From positions 2,105,148-2,169,147 of the forward strand of contig NZ_BMES01000002.1 in assembly GCF_014636935.1 (NCBI RefSeq): a stretch of 64,000 bases of DNA, in the 5' to 3' direction. The notes beneath the pieces are model-generated. The model did no database searches. It was given only the letters and a program-made list of their open reading frames with translations, and was not told where the DNA came from. The position numbers and the translations under genes were made by a program. Positions 56,167 to 64,000 of this stretch are shown one piece after another (position 1 is the stretch's first letter; every line of letters begins with the position of its first letter). The stretch comes from Alsobacter metallidurans. GTDB taxonomy: Bacteria; Pseudomonadota; Alphaproteobacteria; Rhizobiales; Beijerinckiaceae.

Positions 56167-58140
56167 ATGGCCGCCGCGTCCACGCGCGACGACACGTTTC
56201 CGAAATTGCTGATCCGCAACGCGCAGACGCGCGGGGCCCGGCCGGCGGTTCGCCACAAGGACCTCGGCATCTGGCAGACCTGGACCTGGGCGGAGGTGCA
56301 CGACCTTTGCCGCGCCTATGCGGCGGCGCTGCATGCGCTCGGGCTGCAGAAGGGCGAGACCATCGCGATCGTGGGCTCCAACCGCCCGCGGCTCTACTGG
56401 TCGATGATGGCCGCCCAGATGCTGGGCGCGATCCCGGTGCCGGTCTATGCCGACAGCGTCGCGGACGAAATGGCCTACGTGCTGGCCCACGCCGACGTGA
56501 AGCTCGCGGCCGTGGAGGACCAGGAGCAGGTCGACAAGCTCCTGTCCATCGCGGATCGCCTGCCCAATCTCCGGCACGTCCTCTACGACGAGGACCGCGG
56601 CCTGCGCGACTACGACCACACGCGCCTGCACGGCATCGAGGCCATGCTGCGCAAAGGCGCGGAGCTGCTCCGCACGGACGCCGCCGCCGCGCTGGACGCC
56701 GCCATCGCGTTCGGCAAGGGCGAGGACCTGGGCGTCATCCTCTACACGTCCGGCACCACCGGCCGCCCCAAGGGCGTGATGCTGAGCTACGACAACGTGC
56801 TGATCTCGGCCCGCAACGGCTGCCTGTTCGACAAGCTGGACGAGACCGAGGAGACCATCGCGTATCTGCCGCTCGCCTGGGTCGGCGACCACATCTTCAG
56901 CTACGCGCAGTCTCTGGTGGCGGGCTTTTGCGTCAATTGCCCCGAGAGCCCCGACACCGTCGTGGAGGATCGCCGCGAGATCGGCACCACCTACGCGTTC
57001 GCGCCGCCGCGCGTGTACGAGAACCTGCTCACCCTCACGATGGTGCGCATGGAAGACGCCGCGCCCTTCAAGCGCCGGCTGTTCCACTATTTCCTCGACG
57101 TCGCCAAGCGGGTCGGCGAGCCCATCCTGAACGGCGAGGCCGTGTCGGCGAAGGATCGGCTGCTTTACGGGCTGGGCGAGATGCTGGTCTACGGCCCGCT
57201 GAAGAACCGTTTCGGCTTCTCGCGCATCAAGGTGGCCTACACGGCCGGCGAGGCGATCGGGCCCGAGATCTTCCGCTTCTTCCGCTCGCTCGGCATCAAC
57301 CTGAAGCAGCTCTACGGCCAGACCGAAGCGGCCGTCTATGTGACCATGCAGCCCGACGCCGAGATCCGCGCCGACACGGTTGGCCGGCCCGCCCCCGACG
57401 TGGAAGTCCGCATCGCCGACAACGGCGAGGTCATGTTCCGCTCGCCCGGCGTGTTCCTGGCCTACTACAAGGACCCGGAGGCCACCGCCAAGACCAAGAC
57501 GCCGGACGGCTGGGTGCATTCGGGCGACGCCGGCTTCTTCGACGCCACCGGGCACCTCAAGATCATCGATCGCGCCAAGGACGTCGGCAAGATGCGCGAC
57601 GGCTCGCTGTTCCCGCCCAAATACATCGAGAACAAGCTCAAGTTCTATTCCAACATCAAGGAAGTCGTGGCCTTCGGCGACGGCCAGGACTACGTGGCCT
57701 GCTTCATCAACATCGACCTCACGGCCGTCGGCAACTGGGCCGAGCGCAACAACATCGTCTACGCGTCCTATCAGGAGCTGGCCGGCCACCCGCAGGTCTA
57801 CGACATGATCGCCCGCCATGTGGACGAGGTGAACCGTTCGCTCGCGGTGGAGCCCATGATGGGCGGCGCGCAGGTGCGGCGCTTCCTGATCCTCCACAAG
57901 GAGCTGGACGCCGACGACGGCGAGCTCACCCGCACCCAAAAGGTGCGGCGCGGCTTCATCGCCGAGCGCTATGCGCCGCTGGTGACAGCGCTTTACGACG
58001 GCTCGCCCGAGGCGGACATCCGCACGGAGGTGACCTTCGAGGACGGCCGCAAGGGCGTGATCGCCGCCCGGGTGAAGATCCGCGATTGCGCCGCCCACCC
58101 TGTCGCCGCGCCCACCCCTGTGATGGAGCACGCCGCATGA
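56167..58140 (+). CDS. AMP-forming acyl-CoA synthetase (long-chain/FadD15-like)
   Basis: A 657-residue adenylate-forming enzyme that makes an acyl-CoA from a carboxylate, ATP and CoA. The ATP-binding P-loop is LYTSGTTGRPKGVM (near residue 192-205), YGQTEAAVY is the A5 motif and GWVHSGDAGFFD and IIDRAKDVGKM are the A7/A8 motifs. Length fits the long-chain group (FadD15/ACSL-like), but the neighbours (branched-chain-type transporter, PaaK-like ligase, indolepyruvate oxidoreductase) allow an aromatic or branched carboxylate. It overlaps the downstream ATPase gene by four bases (ATGA). Confidence 0.92.
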   Translation: MAAASTRDDTFPKLLIRNAQTRGARPAVRHKDLGIWQTWTWAEVHDLCRAYAAALHALGLQKGETIAIVGSNRPRLYWSMMAAQMLGAIPVPVYADSVADEMAYVLAHADVKLAAVEDQEQVDKLLSIADRLPNLRHVLYDEDRGLRDYDHTRLHGIEAMLRKGAELLRTDAAAALDAAIAFGKGEDLGVILYTSGTTGRPKGVMLSYDNVLISARNGCLFDKLDETEETIAYLPLAWVGDHIFSYAQSLVAGFCVNCPESPDTVVEDRREIGTTYAFAPPRVYENLLTLTMVRMEDAAPFKRRLFHYFLDVAKRVGEPILNGEAVSAKDRLLYGLGEMLVYGPLKNRFGFSRIKVAYTAGEAIGPEIFRFFRSLGINLKQLYGQTEAAVYVTMQPDAEIRADTVGRPAPDVEVRIADNGEVMFRSPGVFLAYYKDPEATAKTKTPDGWVHSGDAGFFDATGHLKIIDRAKDVGKMRDGSLFPPKYIENKLKFYSNIKEVVAFGDGQDYVACFINIDLTAVGNWAERNNIVYASYQELAGHPQVYDMIARHVDEVNRSLAVEPMMGGAQVRRFLILHKELDADDGELTRTQKVRRGFIAERYAPLVTALYDGSPEADIRTEVTFEDGRKGVIAARVKIRDCAAHPVAAPTPVMEHAA

Positions 58141-58940
58141 GGGCGCCAGGATCGGACAAGGGCGTCGCGGCCGGCGACGTGCTGCTGGCGGTGGACAATG
58201 TCTCGCTGAACTTCGGCGGCGTGAAAGCCATCACGGATGTGAGCTTCGACATCCGTAAGGGCGAGATCCGCGCCATTATCGGCCCCAATGGGGCCGGCAA
58301 GACGTCGATGCTCAACGTCATCAACGGTTTTTACCACCCCCAGCAGGGCCGCATCACCTACAGGGGCGAGACGCGCCAGAAGATGCGCCCCTATGTGGCG
58401 GCCTCGCAGGGCATCTCGCGCACGTTCCAGAACGTGGCCCTGTTCAAGGGCATGTCGACGCTCGACAACATCATGGCGGGCCGCACGCTCAAGATGAGGG
58501 GCAGCTTCTTCTGGCAGCTGTTCCGGCATGGGCCGGCCATGCGCGAGGAGATCGAGCACCGCAAGGTGGTGGAGGAGATCATCGACTTCCTCGAGATCCA
58601 GGCCATCCGCAAGACGCCCGTCGGCAAGCTGCCCTATGGCTTGCAGAAGCGCGTGGAGCTCGGCCGGGCGCTCGCGATGGAGCCGGACCTCCTGCTGCTG
58701 GACGAGCCGATGGCGGGCATGAACCTCGAGGAAAAAGAGGACATGTCGCGCTTCATCATCGACGTGAACAACCAGTACGGCACCACCATCGCGCTGATCG
58801 AGCACGACATCGGCGTCGTGATGGACCTCTCCGACCGCATCGTGGTGCTGGAATACGGCCGCAAGATCGCGGACGGCACGCCCGACCAGGTCAAGAGCGA
58901 CCAGACCGTGATCGACGCCTATCTGGGCGTGCCGCACTGA
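58137..58940 (+). CDS. ABC transporter ATPase, LivG-like (HAAT family)
   Basis: A 267-residue ATPase. Walker A is GPNGAGKTS (residues 49-57), the ABC signature variant is LPYGLQKRVELGRAL, Walker B LLLLDEPMAG, and the switch histidine is in ALIEHDI. Sequence and size match LivG, one of two ATPases of branched-chain amino acid-type importers. Its start overlaps the ligase gene (ATGA), so they are cotranscribed. Repeats of about 250 bases then separate it from the permease gene. Confidence 0.93.
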   Translation: MRAPGSDKGVAAGDVLLAVDNVSLNFGGVKAITDVSFDIRKGEIRAIIGPNGAGKTSMLNVINGFYHPQQGRITYRGETRQKMRPYVAASQGISRTFQNVALFKGMSTLDNIMAGRTLKMRGSFFWQLFRHGPAMREEIEHRKVVEEIIDFLEIQAIRKTPVGKLPYGLQKRVELGRALAMEPDLLLLDEPMAGMNLEEKEDMSRFIIDVNNQYGTTIALIEHDIGVVMDLSDRIVVLEYGRKIADGTPDQVKSDQTVIDAYLGVPH

Positions 58941-58976
58941 TGGGGACGGTCGTGCTGCTTTCAACGACAAAACAGC

Positions 58977-59015
58977 CGTCATCCCGGCCTGCTGCGCGGG
59001 CCGCCGGGGATGACG
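58977..59015. repeat. Palindromic repeat inside the liv-like operon (CGTCATCCCGG type)
   Basis: CGTCATCCCGG and CCGGGGATGACG form imperfect arms around a GC-rich loop (58977-59015). It is a common alphaproteobacterial intergenic element, here between an ATPase and a permease gene of the same operon. Confidence 0.75.
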
Positions 59016-59051
59016 CGCACGAATGCTGCGGGCATCGCAATGCCATGAAGT

Positions 59052-59193
59052 CCCCTCACCCCAGCCCTCTCCCCGTCTTGGCGCGCGAAGCGCGCCCGGG
59101 GAGAGGGGGCGCGGTGCGGCTTGTGGCGGGCGGCGAACCCTTCTCCCCGGAACGGGGAGAAGGTGGCCGAGCGCAGCGAGGTCGGATGAGGGG
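59052..59193. repeat. Composite palindromic repeat inside the liv-like operon
   Basis: Outer arms CCCCTCA (59052) and TGAGGGG (59187) enclose two hairpins: CCCTCTCCCCG/CGGGGAGAGGG (59065-59107) and CCTTCTCCCC/GGGGAGAAGG (59139-59163). The 'GAGCGCAGCGAGG' link is typical of repeat families of this group. It ends 33 bases before the permease start. Confidence 0.75.
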
Positions 59194-59226
59194 TTGCGCG
59201 GCCATGAAGCGCGAGGCGAGCCACGC

Positions 59227-60183
59227 ATGAACCTCCTCTACGCGCTTTTCGTGGATCCCTGGGTGCAGATGGGGCAGGCGCCGGACCTGCTCGTGCAGAC
59301 GCTGTGGGAGGGGCTGGTCTCGGGCGTGCTCTACGCCCTGATCGCGCTCGGCTTCGTGCTGATCTTCAAGGCCTCGGGCGTGTTCAACTTCGCCCAGGGC
59401 ATCATGGTGGTGTTCGCCGCGCTGACGCTCGTGGGCTTCTACGAGATGGGCGTTCCTGCCTTCCTGGCGCTGGCCCTCGCCGTCGGGGTGATGTTTTTGC
59501 TGGCCGTGACGGTGGAGCGCGTGGTGCTGCGCCCGCTCGTGAACCAGCCCGACATCATCCTGTTCATGGCGACCTTCGGCATCACCTATGTGCTGATCGG
59601 CCTGGGCGAGCTCATCTTCGGCGGCAACCCCAAGCGCATGATCACCGAGCAGCTCTACCTCCCCAAGGGGGCGGTGGAGTTCAAGATCCTGGGCGGTTTC
59701 GTCAGCCTGCAGAAAATCGACATCGCGGCCGCGATCATCGCCGCAATCATGATCGCCGTGCTGGCGTTCTTTTTCCAGAAGACCCGCATCGGCCGGGCGC
59801 TGCGCGCCGTCGCGGACAGCCACAAGGCGGCGCTCTCGGTCGGCATCTCGCTGAACCAGATCTGGGCCATCGTGTGGTTCACGGCCGGCATCGTCGCGCT
59901 GGTCACCGGCATCATGTGGGGCGCGCGATCCGAAGTGTCCTTCGCCCTGCAGGTGATCGCCCTCAAGGCGCTGCCGGTGCTGATCCTCGGCGGCTTCACG
60001 TCGGTGCCCGGCGCCATCGTGGGCGGCCTCATCATCGGCATCGGCGAGAAGCTCGGAGAGTTCTACTGGGGTCCGCTGGTGGGCGGCGGCATCGAGAGCT
60101 GGCTAGCCTATTTCATCGCCCTCGCCTTCCTGCTGTTCAGGCCTCAAGGCTTGTTCGGCGAGAAGATCATCGAACGCATCTGA
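59227..60183 (+). CDS. Branched-chain-type ABC transporter permease, LivH-like
   Basis: A 318-residue inner-membrane protein with about eight transmembrane segments. Family blocks are GLVSGVLYALIALGFVLIFK and SGVFNFAQG at the N-terminus, RIGRALRAVADSHKAALSVG (EAA-like loop facing the ATPase) and VLILGGFTSVPGAIVGGLII. The start at ATG 59227 directly precedes the homology (MNLLYALFVDP); no strong ribosome-binding site is seen, perhaps because a repeat inserted before it. It pairs with the LivM gene 9 bases downstream. Confidence 0.93.
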   Translation: MNLLYALFVDPWVQMGQAPDLLVQTLWEGLVSGVLYALIALGFVLIFKASGVFNFAQGIMVVFAALTLVGFYEMGVPAFLALALAVGVMFLLAVTVERVVLRPLVNQPDIILFMATFGITYVLIGLGELIFGGNPKRMITEQLYLPKGAVEFKILGGFVSLQKIDIAAAIIAAIMIAVLAFFFQKTRIGRALRAVADSHKAALSVGISLNQIWAIVWFTAGIVALVTGIMWGARSEVSFALQVIALKALPVLILGGFTSVPGAIVGGLIIGIGEKLGEFYWGPLVGGGIESWLAYFIALAFLLFRPQGLFGEKIIERI

Positions 60184-60192
60184 GGAGCGGCC

Positions 60193-61269
60193 GTGTTCTA
60201 TCGCGAAGCAGGCCAGTACAAGACGAGCTACGCCGCCGACATGGCCGTGTTCCCGATCCGGCAGGACCGGATCGGCCTGGCCGTGATCCTGTTCACCGCC
60301 TTCGTGCTCATACCGGCCTTCGGCAACCAGTTCTTCTTGTCGAGCGTGATGATCCCCACGCTGGTGTTCGCGCTGGCGGCGATCGGGCTCAACATCCTCA
60401 CCGGCTACACGGGCCTGATCTCGCTCGGCACCGCGGCCTTCATGGGGGTGGGCGCCTACGCGTGCTACAAGCTCACGACCTGGTTCCCGGGCGTGAACAT
60501 CATCGTCTGGATCATCGCGTCCGGCTTCGTCAGCGCCTTCGTGGGGGCGATGTTCGGCCTGCCGAGCCTGCGCATCAAGGGCTTCTACCTCGTGGTCGCC
60601 ACGCTGGCGGCGCAGTTCTTTCTCCAGTGGTGCTTTGGCCGCATCCCGTGGCTGGTGAACTACAACACCTCTGGGGCGATCGAGGCGCCGGAGCGGTTCC
60701 TGTTCGGGATCCCCATCACGGGCGCCAACGCGACGCCGGAGTCGCGCTACCTCGTGGTGCTCGGCGTCGTTGCGCTGATGACGTGGTTCGCCTCCAACCT
60801 TGTGCATGGCCGGGTGGGCCGCGCCTGGATGGCGGTGCGCGACATGGACATCGCGGCCGAGCTGATGGGCATCCGCCTGCTCACCACCAAGCTGCTCGCC
60901 TTTGCGGTGTCGTCATTCTACTGCGGCGTGTCCGGCGCCTTGATGGTGTTTCTCTGGTACGGCAGCGCCGAGCCCGAGGTTTTCGTAATCAATCAGTCCT
61001 TTCTGATCCTGTTCATGGTGATCATCGGCGGCCTGGGCAGCCTCGTCGGCTCCTTCATGGGGGCGGCGCTGATCTACATGTTGCCGATCGTGCTGCGGCT
61101 CCTGCCGGCCGCGCTGGGCGTGCCGATCGCGGCCGCCACCGTGGAGCACCTCCAGTTCATCATCGTGGGCGTGCTCATCATCGTGTTCCTGATCGCCGAG
61201 CCGCACGGGCTCGCCCGCCTGTGGCAGACCGGCAAGCAGAAGCTGAGGATTTGGCCGTTCCCCTACTAG
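60193..61269 (+). CDS. Branched-chain-type ABC transporter permease, LivM-like
   Basis: A 358-residue inner-membrane protein with about nine to ten transmembrane segments. It starts at GTG 60193, preceded by GAGGAG. Family blocks: ALAAIGLNILTGYTGLISLG, AFMGVGAYACY, GRAWMAVRDMDIAAELMGI (EAA-like loop) and IIGGLGSLVGSFMGAALI. It forms the membrane channel with LivH. The SBP gene follows after 80 bases. Confidence 0.93.
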   Translation: MFYREAGQYKTSYAADMAVFPIRQDRIGLAVILFTAFVLIPAFGNQFFLSSVMIPTLVFALAAIGLNILTGYTGLISLGTAAFMGVGAYACYKLTTWFPGVNIIVWIIASGFVSAFVGAMFGLPSLRIKGFYLVVATLAAQFFLQWCFGRIPWLVNYNTSGAIEAPERFLFGIPITGANATPESRYLVVLGVVALMTWFASNLVHGRVGRAWMAVRDMDIAAELMGIRLLTTKLLAFAVSSFYCGVSGALMVFLWYGSAEPEVFVINQSFLILFMVIIGGLGSLVGSFMGAALIYMLPIVLRLLPAALGVPIAAATVEHLQFIIVGVLIIVFLIAEPHGLARLWQTGKQKLRIWPFPY

Positions 61270-61349
61270 GGCGCGGCGAAACCGAGACGGGCGCAGAACC
61301 CGCTGGACGAAACCAACGCGGCCGCAAGGCCCGAAACAAAGGGAGAGAA

Positions 61350-62702
61350 ATGATGACCAAGAGAAAGACGGGTACGGCCCGCCGGGCGCTCGCCGCCGCG
61401 GCGCTGTTCGGCGCCGCCGCGCTGGGCCTCGCCTCCACGGCCCGGGAGGCGGCCGCCCAGGAAGGCGTCTACGTGCCGCTCTTCACCTACCGCACCGGCC
61501 CGTTCGCGGGCTCGGGAATCCCGATCGCGGACGGCATGCGCGACTACCTCACCATGCTGAACGAGCGCGACGGCGGCATCGGCGGCGTCAAGATCGTGCT
61601 GGACGAGTGCGAAACCGGCTACGACACTAAGAAGGGCCTGGAGTGCTATGACGCCGTGAAGGGCAAGAAGCCCGTCATCGTCAATCCCTGGTCCACCGGC
61701 ATCACGCTGCCGCTGATCCCCAAGGCCTCGGTCGACAAGATCCCGATTCTCTCCATGGCCTATGGCCTTTCGGCCTCGGCGCGCGGCGACATCTTCCCCT
61801 GGGTGTTCAACCCGCCGGACACCTACTGGGACGGGCTCGGCATCATCCTGCGCTATATCGGCCAGCAGGAAGGCGGCATCGAGAAGCTCAAGGGCAAGAA
61901 GATCGGCTACATCTACTTCGACGGCGGCTTCGGCAAGGAGCCGATCCCGCTTTTCGAGCAGATGGCCAAGGACTTCGGCTTCGAGCTGAAGCTCTACCCG
62001 GTCGCCCCCGGCGACATGCAGAACCAGTCGTCCCAGTGGCTCTCGGTGCGGCGTGACCGGCCCGAATACATGGTGATGTACGGCTGGGGCGCGATGAACC
62101 CGACCGCCATCAAGGAAGCCGCCAAGATCAACTACCCGATGGAGAAGTTCGTCTCGATCTGGTGGCCGGGCGAGGACGACATCCGCGGCACGGACGGCGC
62201 CAAGGGCTTCAAGATGATCAACTGGCACGGGATCGGAACCGACTTCCCGGCGCTGAAGGACATCCAGAAGCACGTCGTCGACAAAGGCCTCAGCAAGGCC
62301 AACAAGGACAAGGTCGGCGAGCTTCTCTACAACCGCGGCGTCTACAACTCGCTGCTGATCGCCGAAGGCATCGCGCAGGCCCAGAAGATCACCGGCAAGA
62401 AAATGGTGGACGGCGCCGACGTCCGCCGCGGGCTGGAGAACATCAACCTCGACGAAGCGCGCCTGAAGGAGCTCGGCCTGGCCGGGTTCACGGGCACGCT
62501 GAAGCTCACCTGCGACAACCACAACGGCCACCGCTCCGCCTTTATCCAGCAGTGGGACGGAGCCAAGTGGGTGAAGATCTCGGACCCGATCGAGCCCATG
62601 GCCGACAAGGTGAAGCCCGCGCTCGACGCCGCCGCGCAGGACTACGCCGAAAAGAACGCCGGCTGGCCCAAGCGCACGGAGCCCTGCGACAAGGCTTCGT
62701 GA
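61350..62702 (+). CDS. Branched-chain-type ABC transporter substrate-binding protein
   Basis: A 450-residue periplasmic protein with signal peptide (ALAAAALFGAAALGLASTA, cleavage near residue 36). It has the two-lobed type I fold: LFTYRTGPFAGSGIPIADGM and GGIGGVKIVLDECETGYDTK in lobe 1, KIGYIYFDGGFGKEPIPLFE in lobe 2. The length and the CETGYD / DNHNGHR blocks match a group of binding proteins that occur with paa-type aromatic acid genes, different from classical LivK. ATG 61350 (MMTKRK) is used after GGGAGAG; ATG 61353 is equivalent. Confidence 0.9.
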   Translation: MMTKRKTGTARRALAAAALFGAAALGLASTAREAAAQEGVYVPLFTYRTGPFAGSGIPIADGMRDYLTMLNERDGGIGGVKIVLDECETGYDTKKGLECYDAVKGKKPVIVNPWSTGITLPLIPKASVDKIPILSMAYGLSASARGDIFPWVFNPPDTYWDGLGIILRYIGQQEGGIEKLKGKKIGYIYFDGGFGKEPIPLFEQMAKDFGFELKLYPVAPGDMQNQSSQWLSVRRDRPEYMVMYGWGAMNPTAIKEAAKINYPMEKFVSIWWPGEDDIRGTDGAKGFKMINWHGIGTDFPALKDIQKHVVDKGLSKANKDKVGELLYNRGVYNSLLIAEGIAQAQKITGKKMVDGADVRRGLENINLDEARLKELGLAGFTGTLKLTCDNHNGHRSAFIQQWDGAKWVKISDPIEPMADKVKPALDAAAQDYAEKNAGWPKRTEPCDKAS

Positions 62703-62710
62703 TCATCCAA

Positions 62711-62734
62711 GGTGGGCGCCTTCACGCGCCCACC
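62711..62734 (+). terminator. Hairpin after the binding-protein gene
   Basis: GGTGGGCGC-6 bases-GCGCCCACC forms a 9-bp stem nine bases after the stop. No T-tract follows, so it may protect the abundant binding-protein mRNA from 3' decay or attenuate transcription into the ATPase gene rather than end it fully. Confidence 0.5.
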
Positions 62735-62740
62735 TCTCCT

Positions 62741-62831
62741 CGTCATTGCGAGCGCAGCGAAGCAATCCAGTCGATGGTGGGCTTAGGCCCGGCGCCTGGA
62801 TTGCTTCGTCGCTCCGCTCCTCGCAATGACG
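62741..62831. repeat. Intergenic palindromic repeat, CGTCATTGCGAGCG type (copy 2)
   Basis: Left arm begins CGTCATTGCGAGCGCAGCGA and continues AGCAATCCAG; the right arm ends CTCGCAATGACG. It is the same family as 51788-51897 with a different centre. It lies 31 bases before the LivF-like start. Confidence 0.85.
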
Positions 62832-62862
62832 GCTTTTGCGACCGACTGAAGCCGAGGCGACC

Positions 62863-63714
62863 ATGACGACCGCCGCTCCATCCCTGTCCGACGTCGCTCC
62901 CGCCGCCGCCGCGGAGACGATCCTGGCCGTCAACAACATCGAGGTCGTGTACGACCACGTGATCCTGGTGCTGAAGGGCGTCTCGCTCACGGTGCCGAAG
63001 GGCGGCATCGTCGCCATCCTGGGCGCCAACGGGGCGGGCAAGACCACGACCCTGAAGGCCATCTCCAACCTGCTCCACGCCGAGCGCGGCGAGGTCACCA
63101 AGGGGACGGTGGAGTTCGAGGGCCAACGCGTCGACAAGCTGACGCCCAACGACCTCGTGCGCCGCGGCTGCATCCAGGTGATGGAGGGCCGCCACTGCTT
63201 TGGCCACCTCACGATCGACGAGAACCTGCTCACGGGCGCGTTCACGCGCCGGGACGGGAACGCCGCCATCAAGCGCGACATGGACATGATCTACGACTAC
63301 TTCCCGCGCCTGCGGCAGCGGAAAGGCTCCATGGCGGGCTACACCTCGGGCGGCGAGCAGCAGATGTGCGCCATCGGGCGCGCCATGATGTCCCGGCCCA
63401 AGATGATCCTGCTCGACGAGCCCTCGATGGGCCTCGCCCCGCAGGTGGTGGAGGAGATCTTCGAGATCGTCCGCACCTTGAACGAGAAGGAGGGCGTTAG
63501 CTTCCTCCTCGCCGAGCAGAACACCAACATTGCGCTGCGCTACGCCACCTATGGCTACATCCTGGAAACCGGCCGCGTCGTGATGGACGGCGCCGCGGAT
63601 GCGCTGCGCGAGAACGAGGATGTGAAGGAGTTCTACCTCGGCGTCGCCGGCGCCGACCGCAAGAGCTTCCGCGACGTCAAGAGCTACAAGCGCCGCAAGC
63701 GCTGGCTGGCGTGA
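62863..63714 (+). CDS. ABC transporter ATPase, LivF-like
   Basis: A 283-residue ATPase. Walker A GANGAGKTT, signature YTSGGEQQMCAIGRAM, Walker B MILLDEPSMGL and switch region FLLAEQNTN are all present. It is a little longer than LivF, with an extra C-terminal tail (FRDVKSYKRRKRWLA) seen in the homologues that go with the acyl-CoA ligase/IOR gene set. The start at 62863 follows GAGGCGACC; an earlier in-frame ATG is possible. The PaaK-like gene begins 16 bases later. Confidence 0.93.
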   Translation: MTTAAPSLSDVAPAAAAETILAVNNIEVVYDHVILVLKGVSLTVPKGGIVAILGANGAGKTTTLKAISNLLHAERGEVTKGTVEFEGQRVDKLTPNDLVRRGCIQVMEGRHCFGHLTIDENLLTGAFTRRDGNAAIKRDMDMIYDYFPRLRQRKGSMAGYTSGGEQQMCAIGRAMMSRPKMILLDEPSMGLAPQVVEEIFEIVRTLNEKEGVSFLLAEQNTNIALRYATYGYILETGRVVMDGAADALRENEDVKEFYLGVAGADRKSFRDVKSYKRRKRWLA

Positions 63715-63730
63715 GACCCGAGGGGAAACC

Positions 63731-64000
63731 ATGTCCGAGCACTACGACGCCCTCGAGACCCGCTCTCCGGCCGAGCGCGAAGCCGACCAGTTCGGCCGGC
63801 TGCCGCAGGTTGTCGCCAAGGCGCTGAGCGCTCCGGGTTGGGCGGCGCATCTGGGCGCGGTTGACCCCGCGACGGTCACTAGCCGCGCCGCGCTCGCAAG
63901 GCTGCCGGTGCTGCGGAAGTCCGACCTGCCGGGCCGGCAAAAGGCGGACCCGCCCTTCGCGGGCTTCCTCGCCGAGCCCATCGGGGCCTTCGGCCGCATC
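63731..64000 (+). CDS. Phenylacetate-CoA ligase family protein, N-terminal fragment
   Basis: The first 90 codons of a gene that runs off the window. The start ATG follows AGGGGAAACC. The segment ETRSPAEREADQFGRLPQVV, then ALARLPVLRKSDLPG and FAGFLAEPIGAFGRI, is the N-terminal helical region typical of PaaK-type ligases, before the ATP-binding domain. This family activates phenylacetate or related aromatic acids to CoA thioesters. It is the last visible member of the transporter operon and suggests an aromatic-acid substrate. Confidence 0.82.
   Translation, partial: MSEHYDALETRSPAEREADQFGRLPQVVAKALSAPGWAAHLGAVDPATVTSRAALARLPVLRKSDLPGRQKADPPFAGFLAEPIGAFGRI

Noticed and set aside
59304..62702. 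A single 1132-codon frame running through LivH, LivM and the binding protein
   Set aside because: Only its last 451 codons (from 61350) read as a real protein. The upstream part is low-complexity frame-shifted readthrough of the two permease genes.

Overview
The window is high-GC (about two thirds G+C), densely coded alphaproteobacterial chromosome, most likely from the Hyphomicrobiales (Rhizobiales). Supporting signs are a CpdR-type single-domain response regulator next to an N-formylglutamate amidohydrolase, a probable suhB/mmgR (alpha-r8) small RNA beside an inositol-monophosphatase-family hisN, a ROSE-type RNA thermometer before an hsp20 gene, a DUF2849-cysI-DUF934 sulfur operon, and intergenic palindromic repeats of the 'CGTCATTGCGAGCG' and 'CCCTCATCCTGAGGA' types. 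I cannot name the genus. No phage, transposase, integrase or CRISPR array was seen.

Layout. (1) 1-5902, minus strand: a tightly packed acyl-CoA catabolic operon (RhlG-like SDR, MaoC hydratase, MFE2-type SDR, thiolase, acyl-CoA dehydrogenase, APH-like kinase, and an SDR cut by the window edge), with a divergent TetR gene and a palindromic candidate operator between them. The MaoC/SDR pair suggests beta-oxidation through (R)-3-hydroxyacyl-CoA, and the kinase/dehydrogenase pair resembles split ACAD10/11 and the LvaA/LvaC proteins of 4-hydroxyacid degradation. (2) 6.7-11.9 kb: a small membrane protein, a zinc alcohol dehydrogenase, and a unit of a Tat-exported solute-binding protein plus two Gfo/Idh/MocA dehydrogenases with no transporter membrane genes. 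(3) 12.1-19.3 kb: tRNA-Val, cpdR, N-formylglutamate amidohydrolase, the sRNA candidate, hisN, an alpha/beta hydrolase, an hsp20 with heat-shock promoter and RNA thermometer flanked by two related secreted proteins, and a threonine-aldolase-type lyase. (4) 19.9-27.8 kb: gltB-gltD (ammonium assimilation) behind a structured 0.6-kb leader region, then an SPFH/NfeD pair.

(5) 27.8-36.3 kb: envelope and sugar-nucleotide genes (kdsD, an outer-membrane beta-barrel protein, galU, galE, an MltB-type lytic transglycosylase, an SGNH protein with an altered nucleophile) and hemH. (6) 36.4-39.8 kb: a Tat-exported 5'-nucleotidase-like enzyme, a DUF1007/NicO metal-export pair and a 42-residue membrane microprotein. 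(7) 39.9-51 kb: scavenging genes for nitrogen and sulfur (amidase, two gamma-glutamyltransferase-family enzymes, allantoinase PuuE with a TAXI binding protein and DUF1850 protein, a GNAT-C39 fusion, and assimilatory sulfite reductase). (8) 51.0-52.0 kb: a gene-poor kilobase holding a GC-rich structured stretch and two large palindromic repeats.

(9) 52-64 kb, plus strand: an indolepyruvate:ferredoxin oxidoreductase, an AMP-forming acyl-CoA ligase, a complete branched-chain-type ABC transporter (two ATPases, two permeases, a binding protein) interrupted only by palindromic repeats, and the start of a phenylacetate-CoA-ligase-family gene. Together they look like uptake and CoA activation of arylacetates, arylpyruvates or related carboxylates.

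Nothing here is plainly a new defence or mobile system. The best leads are the orphan binding-protein modules, the GNAT-C39 fusion, the altered SGNH protein, the microprotein, and the RNA elements.
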